Positions 1 through 9,399 of a DNA stretch of 64,000 nt are shown piece after piece (the first letter of the stretch is position 1; the number at the start of each line of letters is the position of its first letter). The translations under genes were made by a program, and so were the position numbers. This stretch comes from Ruminobacter sp964520475. GTDB taxonomy: Bacteria > Pseudomonadota > Gammaproteobacteria > Enterobacterales > Succinivibrionaceae. The notes below the pieces were generated by a model. The model made no database searches and was not told the DNA's origin. It worked only from the letters and a program-made list of their open reading frames with translations. The stretch spans positions 42,121 through 106,120 of the forward strand of contig CAZFNS010000005.1 of assembly GCA_964520475.1 (NCBI GenBank), written 5' to 3'.

Positions 1-2382
1 GGACTGGATCCCGTGCGCAAACGCCCCGGCATGTACATCGGCGACACCGACGACGGCTCGGGACTGCACCACATGGTGTTCGAAGTCGTCGACAACGCGA
101 TCGACGAGGCGCTGGCCGGCTTTTGCAAGAACATAAGCGTGGTGATCCACGCCGACGGCTCCGTTTCCGTTGAGGACGACGGCAGGGGCATACCCGTGGA
201 CATCCACCCCGAGGAGGGAGTCTCCTCGGCCGAGGTCGTGATGACCATCCTCCACGCGGGCGGCAAGTTCGACCAGAACTCGTACAAGGTTTCGGGCGGG
301 CTGCACGGCGTCGGCGTGTCGGTGGTGAACGCCCTGTCCGACCGGCTCGATCTGACCATCAAAAGACAGGGGCACGTCTGGCAGCAGACCTACGTGAACG
401 GCGGGCATCCCGTCGCCCCGCTCGCCGCGACCGGCGACACCGCCGAAACCGGCACCCTGATCCATTTCTGGCCGAGCCCGTCCGTTTTCGCGGTCACCGA
501 GTTCGACTACGGCAAGCTGCAGATGCGCCTGCGCGAGCTTTCCTTCCTCAATTCGGGCGTCAGCATCCGGATCGCCGACGAAAGGGTCGAGAACAGGCAC
601 GACGAATTCCATTACCAGGGCGGAGTCAGGTCTTTCATCGAATACCTGAACACGGGCAAAAACAAACTTACCGAAAAACTGTTCTACTGCCAGAAGTTCG
701 ATCCGAAGGAAGGCATTAACGTCGAGGTGGCCGTGCAGTACACGGACGCCTACGCCGACAACACCTTCTGCTTCACCAACAACATCCCGCAGAAAGACGG
801 CGGCACCCACCGGGACGGCTTCAGAAGGGGACTGGTCGCGGCCGTCAAGGAATATATCCGGGAATGCACTTTCATCGGCAAAAAGGACAAGGAGAACGTC
901 GACATCCTGCACAGCGACGCCGTCGACGGCATCACGGCCATCGTCTCGGTCAAGGTGCCGGATCCCAAGTTCTCCTCGCAGACCAAGGACAAACTGGTCT
1001 CGTCGGAGGTGTCCCCGGCGGTGAGCGCGGTCGTCGGCGCGAAATTCCTGGAATTTCTGAACGAGAACCCGGCCGAGGCCAAACTCATCATCGAAAGGAT
1101 CATCTCGACCTCGGAATACCGCAAGGAGGCGAAAAAGATCCGGGAGCGGTTCAACAAGAAGGACTCGATCACCAACCTGCCCGGCAAGCTCGTCAACTGC
1201 TCGAGCCGCAACCCCGCCGAATGCGAGCTGTACATCGTGGAGGGCGACTCCGCGGGCGGCAGCGCGAAATCGGGCCGGAAGCCGGAGTATCAGGCCATTC
1301 TGCCGCTGCGGGGCAAAATTCTGAACGTCGAAAAAACCCGCTTTGACAAAATCATCAGCTCCGAGACCATCGGCACGCTGATCAACGCGCTCGGCTGCGG
1401 CATCAGGGACGCGTACAATCCCGACAATTTAAGGTACCACAACATCGTCATCATGACCGACGCCGACGTCGACGGCGCCCACATCAGGATCCTGCTGCTG
1501 ACCTTCTTCTACCGGCAGCTGCCCGATCTGATCGAAAGAGGCTGCATATACATCGCCCAGCCGCCGCTCTACAAGTACAGCCGCAGCGAAAAGAGCTTCC
1601 GCTACATCACGGACGAGGCGGAAAAGAACGAATACGAAACCTCGCTGGCGCTGAACGAGGCCCGGCTGTTCGTCAACCCCGACGCGCCGCCGATCTTCGG
1701 CGCCCCGCTCGAAAACATCTTCCTGCAGTACGTGAACCTGTTCCCGATCTACCGCCGGGTCGACCGGCGCATCCCGGAAATGCTCACCTCGGAGCTGGTG
1801 TTCATCAGCCCCCTTGCCGAGAGCGACATGCGTGACCGGGAGAAATTCGAGCGATGGAAACAGACGTTCGAGCGGCGGCTGAAGAAAAAAGAGGCGCCGG
1901 GGCTTTCCTTCTCCGTGCGCACCGGGTACCGGGAGGAAAAGCAGATCTTCTATCCGGAGGTGAGCGTGACGCATTACGGCGTCACCAAGGAATACCCGCT
2001 GCCGTACGAATTTCTGGTCAGCCAGGATTACGCGAAGATTTCCCGGGTGTCGGGGCTGATAAACGGCCTGCTCGAGGAGAACGCCTACGTGCAGTGCGGG
2101 AACAAAAAGAAGAACGTCGGCGATTTCGGCGAAGTTCACGACTTTCTGCTCAGCGAAGGGCTCAACGGCATCAAGATCACGCGTTTCAAAGGTCTCGGCG
2201 AAATGAACCCGGAGGAGCTTTACGACACCACCATGAACCCCGATCACCGGGTGTTCCTCAAGGTCACCCTGAACGACGCGATCGAGGCCAACGAGGCGTT
2301 TACCCGCCTGATGGGCGAGGAGGTGGCGCCGCGCAAGGAGTTCATCTCCGAAAACGCCCACCTGGCCGAAATCGACGCCTGA
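1..2382 (+). CDS. gyrB: DNA gyrase subunit B, 5' end outside window
   Basis: ATPase subunit of type II topoisomerase GyrA2B2, which introduces negative supercoils. The reading frame is open from base 1 (G-L-D-P-V-R-K-R-P-G-M-Y-I-G), so about 15-20 N-terminal residues, including the start codon, lie before the window; the GTG at position 13 is not the real start. GHKL ATPase motifs (DNAIDEAL, DDGRGIP, GGLHGVG) are followed by the transducer domain, TOPRIM (EGDSAGGSA and DADVDGAHI) and a long insertion of about 170 residues typical of gammaproteobacterial GyrB. The C-terminus (KGLGEMNPEEL) is intact. ParE is unlikely because it lacks this insert. In most relatives gyrB directly follows recF; here it lies 13 kb away on the opposite strand, with the parS array in that slot. 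Confidence 0.96.
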   Translation, partial: GLDPVRKRPGMYIGDTDDGSGLHHMVFEVVDNAIDEALAGFCKNISVVIHADGSVSVEDDGRGIPVDIHPEEGVSSAEVVMTILHAGGKFDQNSYKVSGGLHGVGVSVVNALSDRLDLTIKRQGHVWQQTYVNGGHPVAPLAATGDTAETGTLIHFWPSPSVFAVTEFDYGKLQMRLRELSFLNSGVSIRIADERVENRHDEFHYQGGVRSFIEYLNTGKNKLTEKLFYCQKFDPKEGINVEVAVQYTDAYADNTFCFTNNIPQKDGGTHRDGFRRGLVAAVKEYIRECTFIGKKDKENVDILHSDAVDGITAIVSVKVPDPKFSSQTKDKLVSSEVSPAVSAVVGAKFLEFLNENPAEAKLIIERIISTSEYRKEAKKIRERFNKKDSITNLPGKLVNCSSRNPAECELYIVEGDSAGGSAKSGRKPEYQAILPLRGKILNVEKTRFDKIISSETIGTLINALGCGIRDAYNPDNLRYHNIVIMTDADVDGAHIRILLLTFFYRQLPDLIERGCIYIAQPPLYKYSRSEKSFRYITDEAEKNEYETSLALNEARLFVNPDAPPIFGAPLENIFLQYVNLFPIYRRVDRRIPEMLTSELVFISPLAESDMRDREKFERWKQTFERRLKKKEAPGLSFSVRTGYREEKQIFYPEVSVTHYGVTKEYPLPYEFLVSQDYAKISRVSGLINGLLEENAYVQCGNKKKNVGDFGEVHDFLLSEGLNGIKITRFKGLGEMNPEELYDTTMNPDHRVFLKVTLNDAIEANEAFTRLMGEEVAPRKEFISENAHLAEIDA

Positions 2383-2404
2383 GCGCGCCGGATACGATCT
2401 CATG

Positions 2405-2436
2405 ACCGCCGCCGGAAACGACGGCGGTTTTTTTTG
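2405..2436 (+). terminator. Rho-independent terminator of gyrB
   Basis: A 7-bp perfect stem (ACCGCCG at 2405-2411 with CGGCGGT at 2422-2428) is followed by a run of T. It lies 22 bases after the gyrB stop codon. Confidence 0.85.
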
Positions 2437-2460
2437 CGCGCCGGGCAAATGGGCCGGGGA

Positions 2461-2491
2461 CAAAAAAAGGAAGACCCTCGGGCCTTCCTTT
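2461..2491 (-). terminator. Rho-independent terminator of the OmpA-family gene
   Basis: The inverted repeat AAGGAAG/CTTCCTT with inner CCC/GGG pairing (2467-2490) is followed on the minus strand by a T-run (A-run at 2462-2468). It sits just after the stop codon of the OmpA-like gene and faces the gyrB terminator. Confidence 0.82.
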
Positions 2492-2512
2492 CTCGATGGC
2501 GGTCAGCCGCCG

Positions 2513-3556
2513 TTACTTGGTCTCGGTGTACTCCTTGACGCCGTTGAACTTGACTTCAACGCGGCGGTCGGGGGCGAGGCACTCGATTAACTTCTTCTTG
2601 TTCTTGACGCCGTCGCACTCCGTTCCGGTGACCGGTCTGGTCTCGCCGAAACCTTCGGCGGAGATGGCGGCCGGGTCAATGCCGTCGGCTACGAATTCCT
2701 GAACAACGGCCTCGGCGCGCTTCTCGGAGAGCTTCTGGTTGAACTCTTCGGAACCGATGCGGTCGGTGTGGCCCTCAACCTTGATGGTGAGGTCCTTGAC
2801 GCCGTCTTCGCGGACTTTCTGGGTCTCGCCGGCGATGGCGCTCTTGCCGTCCTGGCTAAGCTCGGCGCTGTTGAAGCCGAACAGGGCCTCGGCGCTCAGG
2901 GAAACGGTCTTGCTGACGACCTCGGTCTTGGGCTCGGGCTCGGGAGCGGGGGCCGGAACCGGGGCGGTGTAGCCGCCGAACTTATACTCGAGACCGAGGT
3001 TCACGGCCATAAGATCCGGGGAGTAACCCCAGTCCTTGTCCTCGATGATGTCGTGCGCGTACATGTACTCAAGACGAACCAGGAAATCCTCGCCGAGACC
3101 CAGGCGGGCGCCCGCGCCGAGCAGCGGAACGGGACCGGAGGCGGTGTGGTTGGCGACGTCGTCCTTGACGTTGGCGTACAGGGCGCCTACCTTAAAGAAA
3201 ATGTCCGAGCTTTCGGTGATGGGGATAGCCGGGACAAGGGACAGCTCGGCGCCGTGGACGAAGTAGTCGCCGGCCTTGGAGCCGTCAGGCAGCCTGCCCT
3301 TGTTCGAGAACTTGCCCAGGTAGTCGTAACCGAGCTCGATCCCGAGGAAGCTGGCGATGTTGTAGCCGCCGTACAGGCCGAAATCCCAGTTGTGGGTATC
3401 TTTGTGGTCAATCGGGTCGATCCAGCGGCCGGTGTGACCCGACACGTGGCTCCAGCCGGTCTTGACGCCGACGTAACCCGTCATAGGCTCCGCCGCGTAG
3501 ACGCCCGAACTCATTAAAGCGGCAGCTACGGCCGCAGCTAATAAACTCTTCTTCAT
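2513..3556 (-). CDS. ompA: OmpA-family outer membrane porin
   Basis: Outer membrane protein with an N-terminal eight-stranded barrel and a C-terminal OmpA-like peptidoglycan-binding domain. An ATG at 3556 gives a clear signal peptide (MKKSLLAAAVAAALMSSGVYA, cleaved before AEP) and has an AGGAA motif about 12 bases upstream; an upstream in-frame ATG at 3619 would add 21 residues before the signal and is rejected. A proline-rich hinge (PVPAPAPEPEP) joins the barrel to the periplasmic domain, which has the GHTD...NQKLSEKRAEAV motif and two Cys residues (TECDG, IECLAPDRR) like the OmpA disulfide pair. The product is 347 residues, the usual length. It is a single gene with its own promoter and terminator. 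Confidence 0.93.
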   Translation of the reverse strand: MKKSLLAAAVAAALMSSGVYAAEPMTGYVGVKTGWSHVSGHTGRWIDPIDHKDTHNWDFGLYGGYNIASFLGIELGYDYLGKFSNKGRLPDGSKAGDYFVHGAELSLVPAIPITESSDIFFKVGALYANVKDDVANHTASGPVPLLGAGARLGLGEDFLVRLEYMYAHDIIEDKDWGYSPDLMAVNLGLEYKFGGYTAPVPAPAPEPEPKTEVVSKTVSLSAEALFGFNSAELSQDGKSAIAGETQKVREDGVKDLTIKVEGHTDRIGSEEFNQKLSEKRAEAVVQEFVADGIDPAAISAEGFGETRPVTGTECDGVKNKKKLIECLAPDRRVEVKFNGVKEYTETK

Positions 3557-3649
3557 AACAATATCGTTCCTATGTGACTTTATAATTGGTTTTTGTACGT
3601 TTGTGCTTTTGTTTTTCACCGGGCGGCCCTTGCCGCGCCAGTGATTGCC

Positions 3650-3678
3650 ATTTTATATTAAAGATTTACAAAGATCAA
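3650..3678 (-). promoter_or_regulatory. Sigma70-type promoter of the OmpA-family gene
   Basis: On the minus strand, -35 TTGATC (3673-3678) and -10 TAAAAT (3650-3655) are separated by 17 bases in an AT-rich stretch. This leaves a long 5' leader of about 90 bases before the ATG at 3556, as is common for ompA mRNAs. Confidence 0.65.
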
Positions 3679-3726
3679 ATATTTTGTGACATTCTCCGCA
3701 TTATTTCACGCGAAAACCCTTTCACG

Positions 3727-3745
3727 CCGGCTCGCCGCGAGCCGG
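3727..3745 (-). terminator. Hairpin at the end of the tetR-family gene
   Basis: The perfect 8-bp inverted repeat CCGGCTCG/CGAGCCGG abuts the stop codon of the TetR gene. The following minus-strand sequence has only a delayed, short T-run, so termination efficiency is uncertain. Confidence 0.45.
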
Positions 3746-4399
3746 TCAGAAAACCGGGACGGGAACTTCCCCGGCATCCTTCCTGAACTTGTAGATCTGC
3801 TCCATGACCATGTCGACGATCTGGCGGTTGCACTCCACGATGTCGGCGCTTCTGCCGTCGACGTACATAACCGTGTAGCCGAGCAGGGTGGCGCACACGT
3901 AGTTCGACGCTCTCTCCGCGTCGAGATCCCGGGGAAGCTCCTCCCTTTTGACGGCCTCGTTCAGAATGGTGGTGAAATTTCTCATGAAGTCGTCGTTCAT
4001 GCCGTCGAGCAGACCTCTGATCCTTTTGCTGCCGTGGTTGCCCCATAAAACGCTGTGCACTATTTTCAGGAAATACACGTTGTTTTTGTCCCTGAGCGCC
4101 GTGTCGAGGACGTAAAGGCACTCCCTGAGCTTGGCGAGCGGCGACACGCTTTCGGCGGCGATCATGTCCACCGCGTAAAACAGGTTGCTCTCGTTGGCGA
4201 TCATTTCCCGGCACAGTTCGATAAAAAGATCGTCCTTGTTCTGGAAATACCAGTATATGGCCCCCCTGGTCACCCCCATGGCTCCGGCGATGTCGTTCAG
4301 GTTGGTTTTCTCATAGCCTTTTTCGCAGAAAAGCTGTTTGGCGACGTCCATGATGCCCTGCCGGGTCTTTAAAGCTTCTTCTTTTGTTTTTCGCGCCAT
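3746..4399 (-). CDS. TetR/AcrR-family repressor divergent from acrAB
   Basis: Transcription factor of 217 residues. The N-terminal TetR helix-turn-helix (about residues 10-56) contains GYEKTNLNDIAGAMGVTRGAIYWYF, close to the AcrR/TtgR recognition helix; the remainder is a helical ligand-binding domain. It is divergently transcribed from the RND pump genes with a shared 193-base intergenic region, the standard arrangement for a local drug-responsive repressor of the pump. Function as repressor of acrAB is inferred from family and position; the ligand is unknown. Confidence 0.88.
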   Translation of the reverse strand: MARKTKEEALKTRQGIMDVAKQLFCEKGYEKTNLNDIAGAMGVTRGAIYWYFQNKDDLFIELCREMIANESNLFYAVDMIAAESVSPLAKLRECLYVLDTALRDKNNVYFLKIVHSVLWGNHGSKRIRGLLDGMNDDFMRNFTTILNEAVKREELPRDLDAERASNYVCATLLGYTVMYVDGRSADIVECNRQIVDMVMEQIYKFRKDAGEVPVPVF

Positions 4400-4492
4400 T
4401 TTCTGTTATATCCGGGATTCCTCGCGCCCGCGGGCCGGCCGCGGCTTTTCGGGCCGGACGGTTCCGAACCCGGCCCGTTTTCCAATTATACA

Positions 4493-4514
4493 CTGATCGA
4501 TATATACGATCTGT
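4493..4514. promoter_or_regulatory. Candidate operator for the TetR-family repressor
   Basis: The inverted repeat GATCG-N7-CGATC (4495-4511), extended by AC/GT on the flanks, lies in the shared intergenic region. It is about 35 bases upstream of a TATAAT hexamer (4549-4554) that probably serves acrA. The TATGTATGTATA stretch just downstream also resembles AcrR-type half sites. Confidence 0.4.
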
Positions 4515-4592
4515 TATGTATGTATAGAAAAAAGGGCGGAAAACATAATATAATCGGGTGATAATCAGCAGAATTGGAGCACAGCAAAGCAC

Positions 4593-5944
4593 ATGAAACC
4601 GAATTTTAAAAATATCGCCGGAATTATCGCCGTCGTCTCGGCGGCTTCCTTCCTCTCGGCCTGCGGCGAAGGCCAGCAGGGGCAGCTGGGGGGCATGCCG
4701 CCCCAGCCCGTTGACGTCGCCCCGGTGAAAATCGGCGACGTGCCCGTGATATCGTCCCTCATAGGCAGGGCGACGGCCGTGCGCACCGCGGAGATCCGTC
4801 CCCAGGTGTCGGGCGTGATCCTGAAAAGATTTTTCACCGAGGGCGCGGTGGTGAAGCAGGGCGATCAGCTGTACCAGATCGACCCCGCCGCCTACGAGGC
4901 CCAGCTCGCCAGCGCCAGGGCGGCCCTGGCCCAGGCCGAGGCGAACCTCTACACCGCCCAGCTGAAATTCGGCAGATACAGCAAGCTGATCAACACCAAT
5001 TCCATCAGCAAACAGGAATACGACGACTCCCTCGCGGGGAACAAGGCGGCCGAGGCCCAGGTTCTTTCCGCCAAGGCGGCCGTCAAATCCGCGGAAATAA
5101 ATCTCGCCTACACCAAGGTTTACGCCCCGATTACCGGCACGATCGGACGCTCCAACGCCACCGAAGGCGCCCTGGTCACCAACGGCCAGGCCAACCCGAT
5201 GGCGACGATCCAGCAGCTCGACCCGATGTACGTGGATCTGAACATGTCCGTCACGGATCACCTCAATCTCAAGAGGAGCCTCGCAAACGGCGCGTATGAG
5301 ACCACCGAGCAAGCCGGACAGGTCAGTCTCTTCCTCGAGAACGGCGAGCCCCTCGATGAAAAGGGCGTCCTCGAGTTCTCCGAGGTCACCGTCGACGAGA
5401 CGATGGGCACGGTCACGGTGCGCGTGAAGGTGCCGAACCCGAACGGCTACCTGCTGCCGGGCATGTACATCAAGGCCGACATTAACCAGGGCGTGCGGAA
5501 AAACACCCTGCTGGTGCCCCAGATCTCCGTCCTCAGGCAGAACAACGGCACGACCGTCGTCTACACGCTGTCCCCGGACAACGTCATCACGGCGCAGACC
5601 GTCGTTCTGGGGGGAGAAAGCGGGCATGACTACATCATCAGATCCGGAGTCACGGCGACGGATCGGGTGGTGACCTCCAATCTGCAGAAAATCGGCCCGG
5701 GCATGACGGTCACTCCCGTCGAGCCTCAGCCCGAAACTCAGGCCGAGNNNNNNNNNNNNNNNNNNNNNNNNNNNNNNNNNNNNNNNNNNNNNNNNNNNNN
5801 NNNNNNNNNNNNNNNNNNNNNNNNNNNNNNNNNNNNNNNNNNNNNNNCGGCCCGGGCATGACGGTCACTCCCGTCGAGCCTCAGCCCGAAACTCAGGCCG
5901 AGTCTCAGAACGAGCCTCAGAAAGAGCAGTCCGGCAAACAGTAA
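4593..5944 (+). CDS. acrA: RND efflux periplasmic adaptor lipoprotein (AcrA-like), interrupted by an assembly gap
   Basis: Membrane fusion protein linking the inner-membrane RND pump to an outer-membrane channel. It begins with a lipoprotein signal ending in the lipobox LSAC, then barrel-sandwich, alpha-hairpin (Ala/Gln-rich, about residues 95-165) and beta-barrel domains. A block of 100 N (5748-5847) interrupts the 3' end. The 55 bases before the gap (5693-5747) are identical to the 55 after it (5848-5902). Collapsing the duplicate restores one frame ending at TAA 5942-5944 and gives 398 residues, matching AcrA length. It is followed 14 bases later by acrB. The outer-membrane partner (TolC-like) is not in this window. 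Confidence 0.9.
5748..5847. other. Assembly gap of exactly 100 N
   Basis: Round-number scaffold gap within the acrA 3' end. Its two flanks are a 55-base perfect direct repeat, which is what two contig ends that overlap but were not merged look like. Probably no sequence is missing. Confidence 0.95.
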
Positions 5945-5958
5945 AGGAAAGAATCCCC

Positions 5959-8900
5959 ATGGTACGTTTTTTTATTGATCGACCGATATTCGCTTGGGTA
6001 ATCGCGATAGTGGTAATGCTCGCCGGCCTCCTCGCGATTAACACCCTGCCGATTTCGCAGTACCCGACCATCGCTCCCCCGACCGTGAGCATCCGCTCGC
6101 GTTACCCGGGCGCGAACGCGGAAACCGTCGAAAACACCATCACCAAGGTTATCGAGCAGAACATGATCGGCCTGGACGGCTACATGTACATGAGTTCCTC
6201 GTCCGACGGCTACGGCTCGTCCGAAATCAAAATCACCTTCGAGCCGGGCACCAATCCCGACATCGCGCAGGTGCAGGTGCAGAACAAACTGGATCAGTGC
6301 ACGTCCCAGCTCCCGGCGGTGGTGCAGCAGAACGGCATCGACGTCAAAAAAAGCACCGACACGTTCCTCATGGTGGTCGGCCTGATCGCCAAGGACCCCG
6401 GCGTTTCCGAATTCGACCTGTCGGACTACGCCGAGTCGGTCATGAAGGAACCTCTCAGCCGCATCGAGGGCGTGGGCGACATCAGCGTGTTCGGTTCGGA
6501 ATACTCCATGCGCATCTGGGTATCGCCCGATAAGCTGAACAACTACAATCTGACGGTCACGGAAATCGAAAACGCCATCCTGCAGCAGAACGCCCAGGTT
6601 ACCTACGGCGCCCTCGGAAACGCCCCCGCCGTGCCCGGACAGCTGTACACCTACACCATCAAGGGTCAGTCCCGCCTCAGCACCATCGAACAGTTCCAGG
6701 ACATCGTCATCCGCATGAACACCGACGGTTCGGCGGTGCGGCTCAGGGACGTCGCCCGCATCGAGCTGGGCACCGAAAACTACCAGTTCGTCGGCGAATA
6801 CAACAAGCAGCCGAGCACCGGCATAGGAATCAGGCTGGCGTCGGGAGCCAACGCCCTCGGCACCGCGCAGCGGGTCGTAAAGGAAGTGGACCGTCTGAGG
6901 CAGTACATGCCCAAATCCTACGACGTCGTCTACCCCTTCGACACGACCCCGTTCATCAAGATTTCCATCAACGAAGTCGTGCACACGCTGTTTGAGGCCA
7001 TCGTCCTCGTGTTCCTGGTCATGTACGTGTTCCTGCAGAACGTCAGGGCGACCCTGATCCCGACGATAACGGTGCCCGTGGTGCTGCTGGGCACGTTCGC
7101 CATAATGTCCGTGCTCGGCTTCTCCATCAACACGCTCACCATGTTCGGCCTGGTGCTGGCCATCGGCCTCCTGGTCGACGACGCCATAGTGGTGGTGGAA
7201 AACGTGGAGCGCATAATGGACAGCGAGCGGCTCAGCCCGTATAAAGCCACCCAGAAATCCATGGATCAGATTACCGGCGCCCTCATCGGAATCGCGCTGG
7301 TGCTCTCGGCCGTGTTCATCCCGATGGCCTTCTTCGGCGGCTCCACCGGCGTCATCTACCGGCAGTTCTCCATAACCATCGTGTCGGCTATGGGTCTGTC
7401 CGTGTTCACGGCCCTGACGCTTACCCCGGCCCTCTGCGCCACCATCCTGAAGGACAAAAACGTCGCCCCCGAATACCGCGGCTTCTTCGGCATGATCGCC
7501 AAGATGAAGGACGCGGTGGCCGACGGTCTGAGCCGGTTGCTTCTCGGCAAGTTCTTCAAGGTCTTCAACAGATCTTTCAGGTACTGCACCGACATGTACG
7601 TGAAGTTCGTCAGGTACGTGGTGAAAACCCTGGCTCTGTACGTCTTCCTGTACGTCATCATCTGCGTCATCACCGGGTTCATGTTCCTGAGGATCCCCAA
7701 GTCGTTCCTTCCCGAAGAGGACCAGGGCGTGCTCATGGCCATGGTTCAGCTGCCCTCCGGAGCAACCTTGGAAAGAACGCTGAGCGTGCTCAACAAGCTT
7801 AGCGATTACTTCCTCACCGAGGAAAAGGAGAACGTTATGTCCGTCATGGGCGTCGGCGGTTTCTCCTTCGCCGGAAGCGGCCAGAACGCGGGTATGGCGT
7901 TCGTCAAGCTGAAAGACTGGAGCCTGAGAAAGCGCCACGACCAGCACGCCAAGGAAATCGTCAAAAGGGCGTTCCCCCATCTGATGGCCATCAGGGAAGG
8001 TCTGGTTTACGCGTTCAACGTGCCGGCGATCCCCGAACTCGGCACCGCGGCCGGTTTCGACCTGTTTATCCAGGACCAGTCCCAGCTGGGGCACCAGAAA
8101 CTCATGGACGTGCGCCAGCAAGTCATCAACGCCACCAGAGAGCCTCATTCCGCGGAGCTTCTGACCAGGGTAAGAGCGAACGGCATGGACGACACGCCCA
8201 TGCTCAGAATCGACGTCGACTACGCCAAGGCTCTGTCTCAGCAGCTCTCCATCAACGAGGTGAACCACACCCTGTCCGTCGCCTGGGGTTCCTCCTACAT
8301 CGACGACTTCATGGACAGGAACCGCATCAAGAAGGTTTACGTGCAGGCCGAGGCGGAATCCCGCATGAGCGAGGACGACTTCAGGAAATGGCACGTGCGC
8401 AACAACGCGGGCAAGCTGGTGCCGTTCTCGTCCTTCGCGAAATCGTCCTGGGACGTGGGCTCGCCGCGTCTGGAACGCTTCAACGGCGTGGCCGCGGTTG
8501 AAATCAACGGCGAGGCCGCCGCGGGCATATCCACCGGACAGGCCATGGACGAAATGATCAGGCTCGTCGACAACATCGCGCCGGGCTACAGCATCGCGTG
8601 GAACGGCATTTCCTTCCAGGAGCGCCAGGCGAGCGCGAACTCGGCCTCGCTCTACTCGATCTCGCTGCTGTTCGTGTTCCTGTGCCTCGCGGCCCTGTAT
8701 GAAAGCTGGAGCATCCCGTTCGCGGTAATGCTGGTGGTGCCGCTCGGCATCATCGGCGCCGTGGGCGCGGCCTACCTGACCCAGCAGTTCCCGGCGCTGT
8801 TCCCCTGGACCAACCCGCTCGAGAACGACGTGTACTTCCAGGTGGGTCTGCTGACGACCGTGGGCCTTTCCGCTAAGAACGCGATTCTGATCGTGGAATT

Positions 8901-9225
8901 CGCCAAGGAGCTTTACGACAAGGGCAAGCGCCTGTCGGAGTCCGTGGTCGAGGCGGCCAAGATCAGGCTTCGTCCCATCCTCATGACCTCCTTCGCGTTC
9001 GTGCTCGGCGTGCTGCCGCTCGCCATCAGCACCGGCGCGGGCGCCGCCGGCCGCAACGAGATCGGCATCTGCGTTATCGGCGGCATGCTGTCGGCCACGC
9101 TGCTCGCGATATTCTTCGTGCCGGTGTTCTTCGTGCTGATCATGAGGTACTTCACCAAGTACAAGCCGAAGGCGCTCAAACTGCAGGAGCAGGAGGCCAT
9201 GGATAAGGCTCAGACCCAGTCCTAA
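5959..9225 (+). CDS. acrB: RND multidrug efflux transporter (AcrB-like, HAE1 family)
   Basis: Proton-driven inner-membrane exporter, active as a trimer with the upstream adaptor. It opens with the family start MVRFFIDRPIFAWVIAI and has two repeats of six membrane helices, each with a large periplasmic loop. The proton-relay Asp pair falls at residues 407-408 (LLVDDAIVVVEN), the same numbering as E. coli AcrB; the relay Lys is in LSAKNAILIVEF at residue 973. The length of 1088 residues is slightly above the usual 1030-1050. The RBS AAAGGAAAG lies between acrA and the ATG. Substrates cannot be told from sequence. Confidence 0.95.
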   Translation: MVRFFIDRPIFAWVIAIVVMLAGLLAINTLPISQYPTIAPPTVSIRSRYPGANAETVENTITKVIEQNMIGLDGYMYMSSSSDGYGSSEIKITFEPGTNPDIAQVQVQNKLDQCTSQLPAVVQQNGIDVKKSTDTFLMVVGLIAKDPGVSEFDLSDYAESVMKEPLSRIEGVGDISVFGSEYSMRIWVSPDKLNNYNLTVTEIENAILQQNAQVTYGALGNAPAVPGQLYTYTIKGQSRLSTIEQFQDIVIRMNTDGSAVRLRDVARIELGTENYQFVGEYNKQPSTGIGIRLASGANALGTAQRVVKEVDRLRQYMPKSYDVVYPFDTTPFIKISINEVVHTLFEAIVLVFLVMYVFLQNVRATLIPTITVPVVLLGTFAIMSVLGFSINTLTMFGLVLAIGLLVDDAIVVVENVERIMDSERLSPYKATQKSMDQITGALIGIALVLSAVFIPMAFFGGSTGVIYRQFSITIVSAMGLSVFTALTLTPALCATILKDKNVAPEYRGFFGMIAKMKDAVADGLSRLLLGKFFKVFNRSFRYCTDMYVKFVRYVVKTLALYVFLYVIICVITGFMFLRIPKSFLPEEDQGVLMAMVQLPSGATLERTLSVLNKLSDYFLTEEKENVMSVMGVGGFSFAGSGQNAGMAFVKLKDWSLRKRHDQHAKEIVKRAFPHLMAIREGLVYAFNVPAIPELGTAAGFDLFIQDQSQLGHQKLMDVRQQVINATREPHSAELLTRVRANGMDDTPMLRIDVDYAKALSQQLSINEVNHTLSVAWGSSYIDDFMDRNRIKKVYVQAEAESRMSEDDFRKWHVRNNAGKLVPFSSFAKSSWDVGSPRLERFNGVAAVEINGEAAAGISTGQAMDEMIRLVDNIAPGYSIAWNGISFQERQASANSASLYSISLLFVFLCLAALYESWSIPFAVMLVVPLGIIGAVGAAYLTQQFPALFPWTNPLENDVYFQVGLLTTVGLSAKNAILIVEFAKELYDKGKRLSESVVEAAKIRLRPILMTSFAFVLGVLPLAISTGAGAAGRNEIGICVIGGMLSATLLAIFFVPVFFVLIMRYFTKYKPKALKLQEQEAMDKAQTQS

Positions 9226-9242
9226 GGTCTCGTCAAAACATG

Positions 9243-9274
9243 AAAAAGAGGAACCGCGGGTTCCTCTTTTTTTT
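9243..9274 (+). terminator. Rho-independent terminator of acrAB
   Basis: The stem AAAGAGGAACC/GGGTTCCTCTTT is followed by a T-run, 18 bases after the acrB stop codon. Confidence 0.88.
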
Positions 9275-9399
9275 GCCCGGCGCGAAGAGACGTTTTCCCG
9301 GACGGAAACGGACGTTCCGGCGCCGGCCCGCCGCGCGGTCTCTTGCAATAATCGCTTCATGATATAAACTTGGTATGTACGGTTAAAAGGACGCGCGAT

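Noticed and set aside
5861..5944. Premature end of acrA after the N gap
   Set aside because: The frame change is produced by the arbitrary 100-N length. Collapsing the 55-base duplicated flanks restores a normal end.
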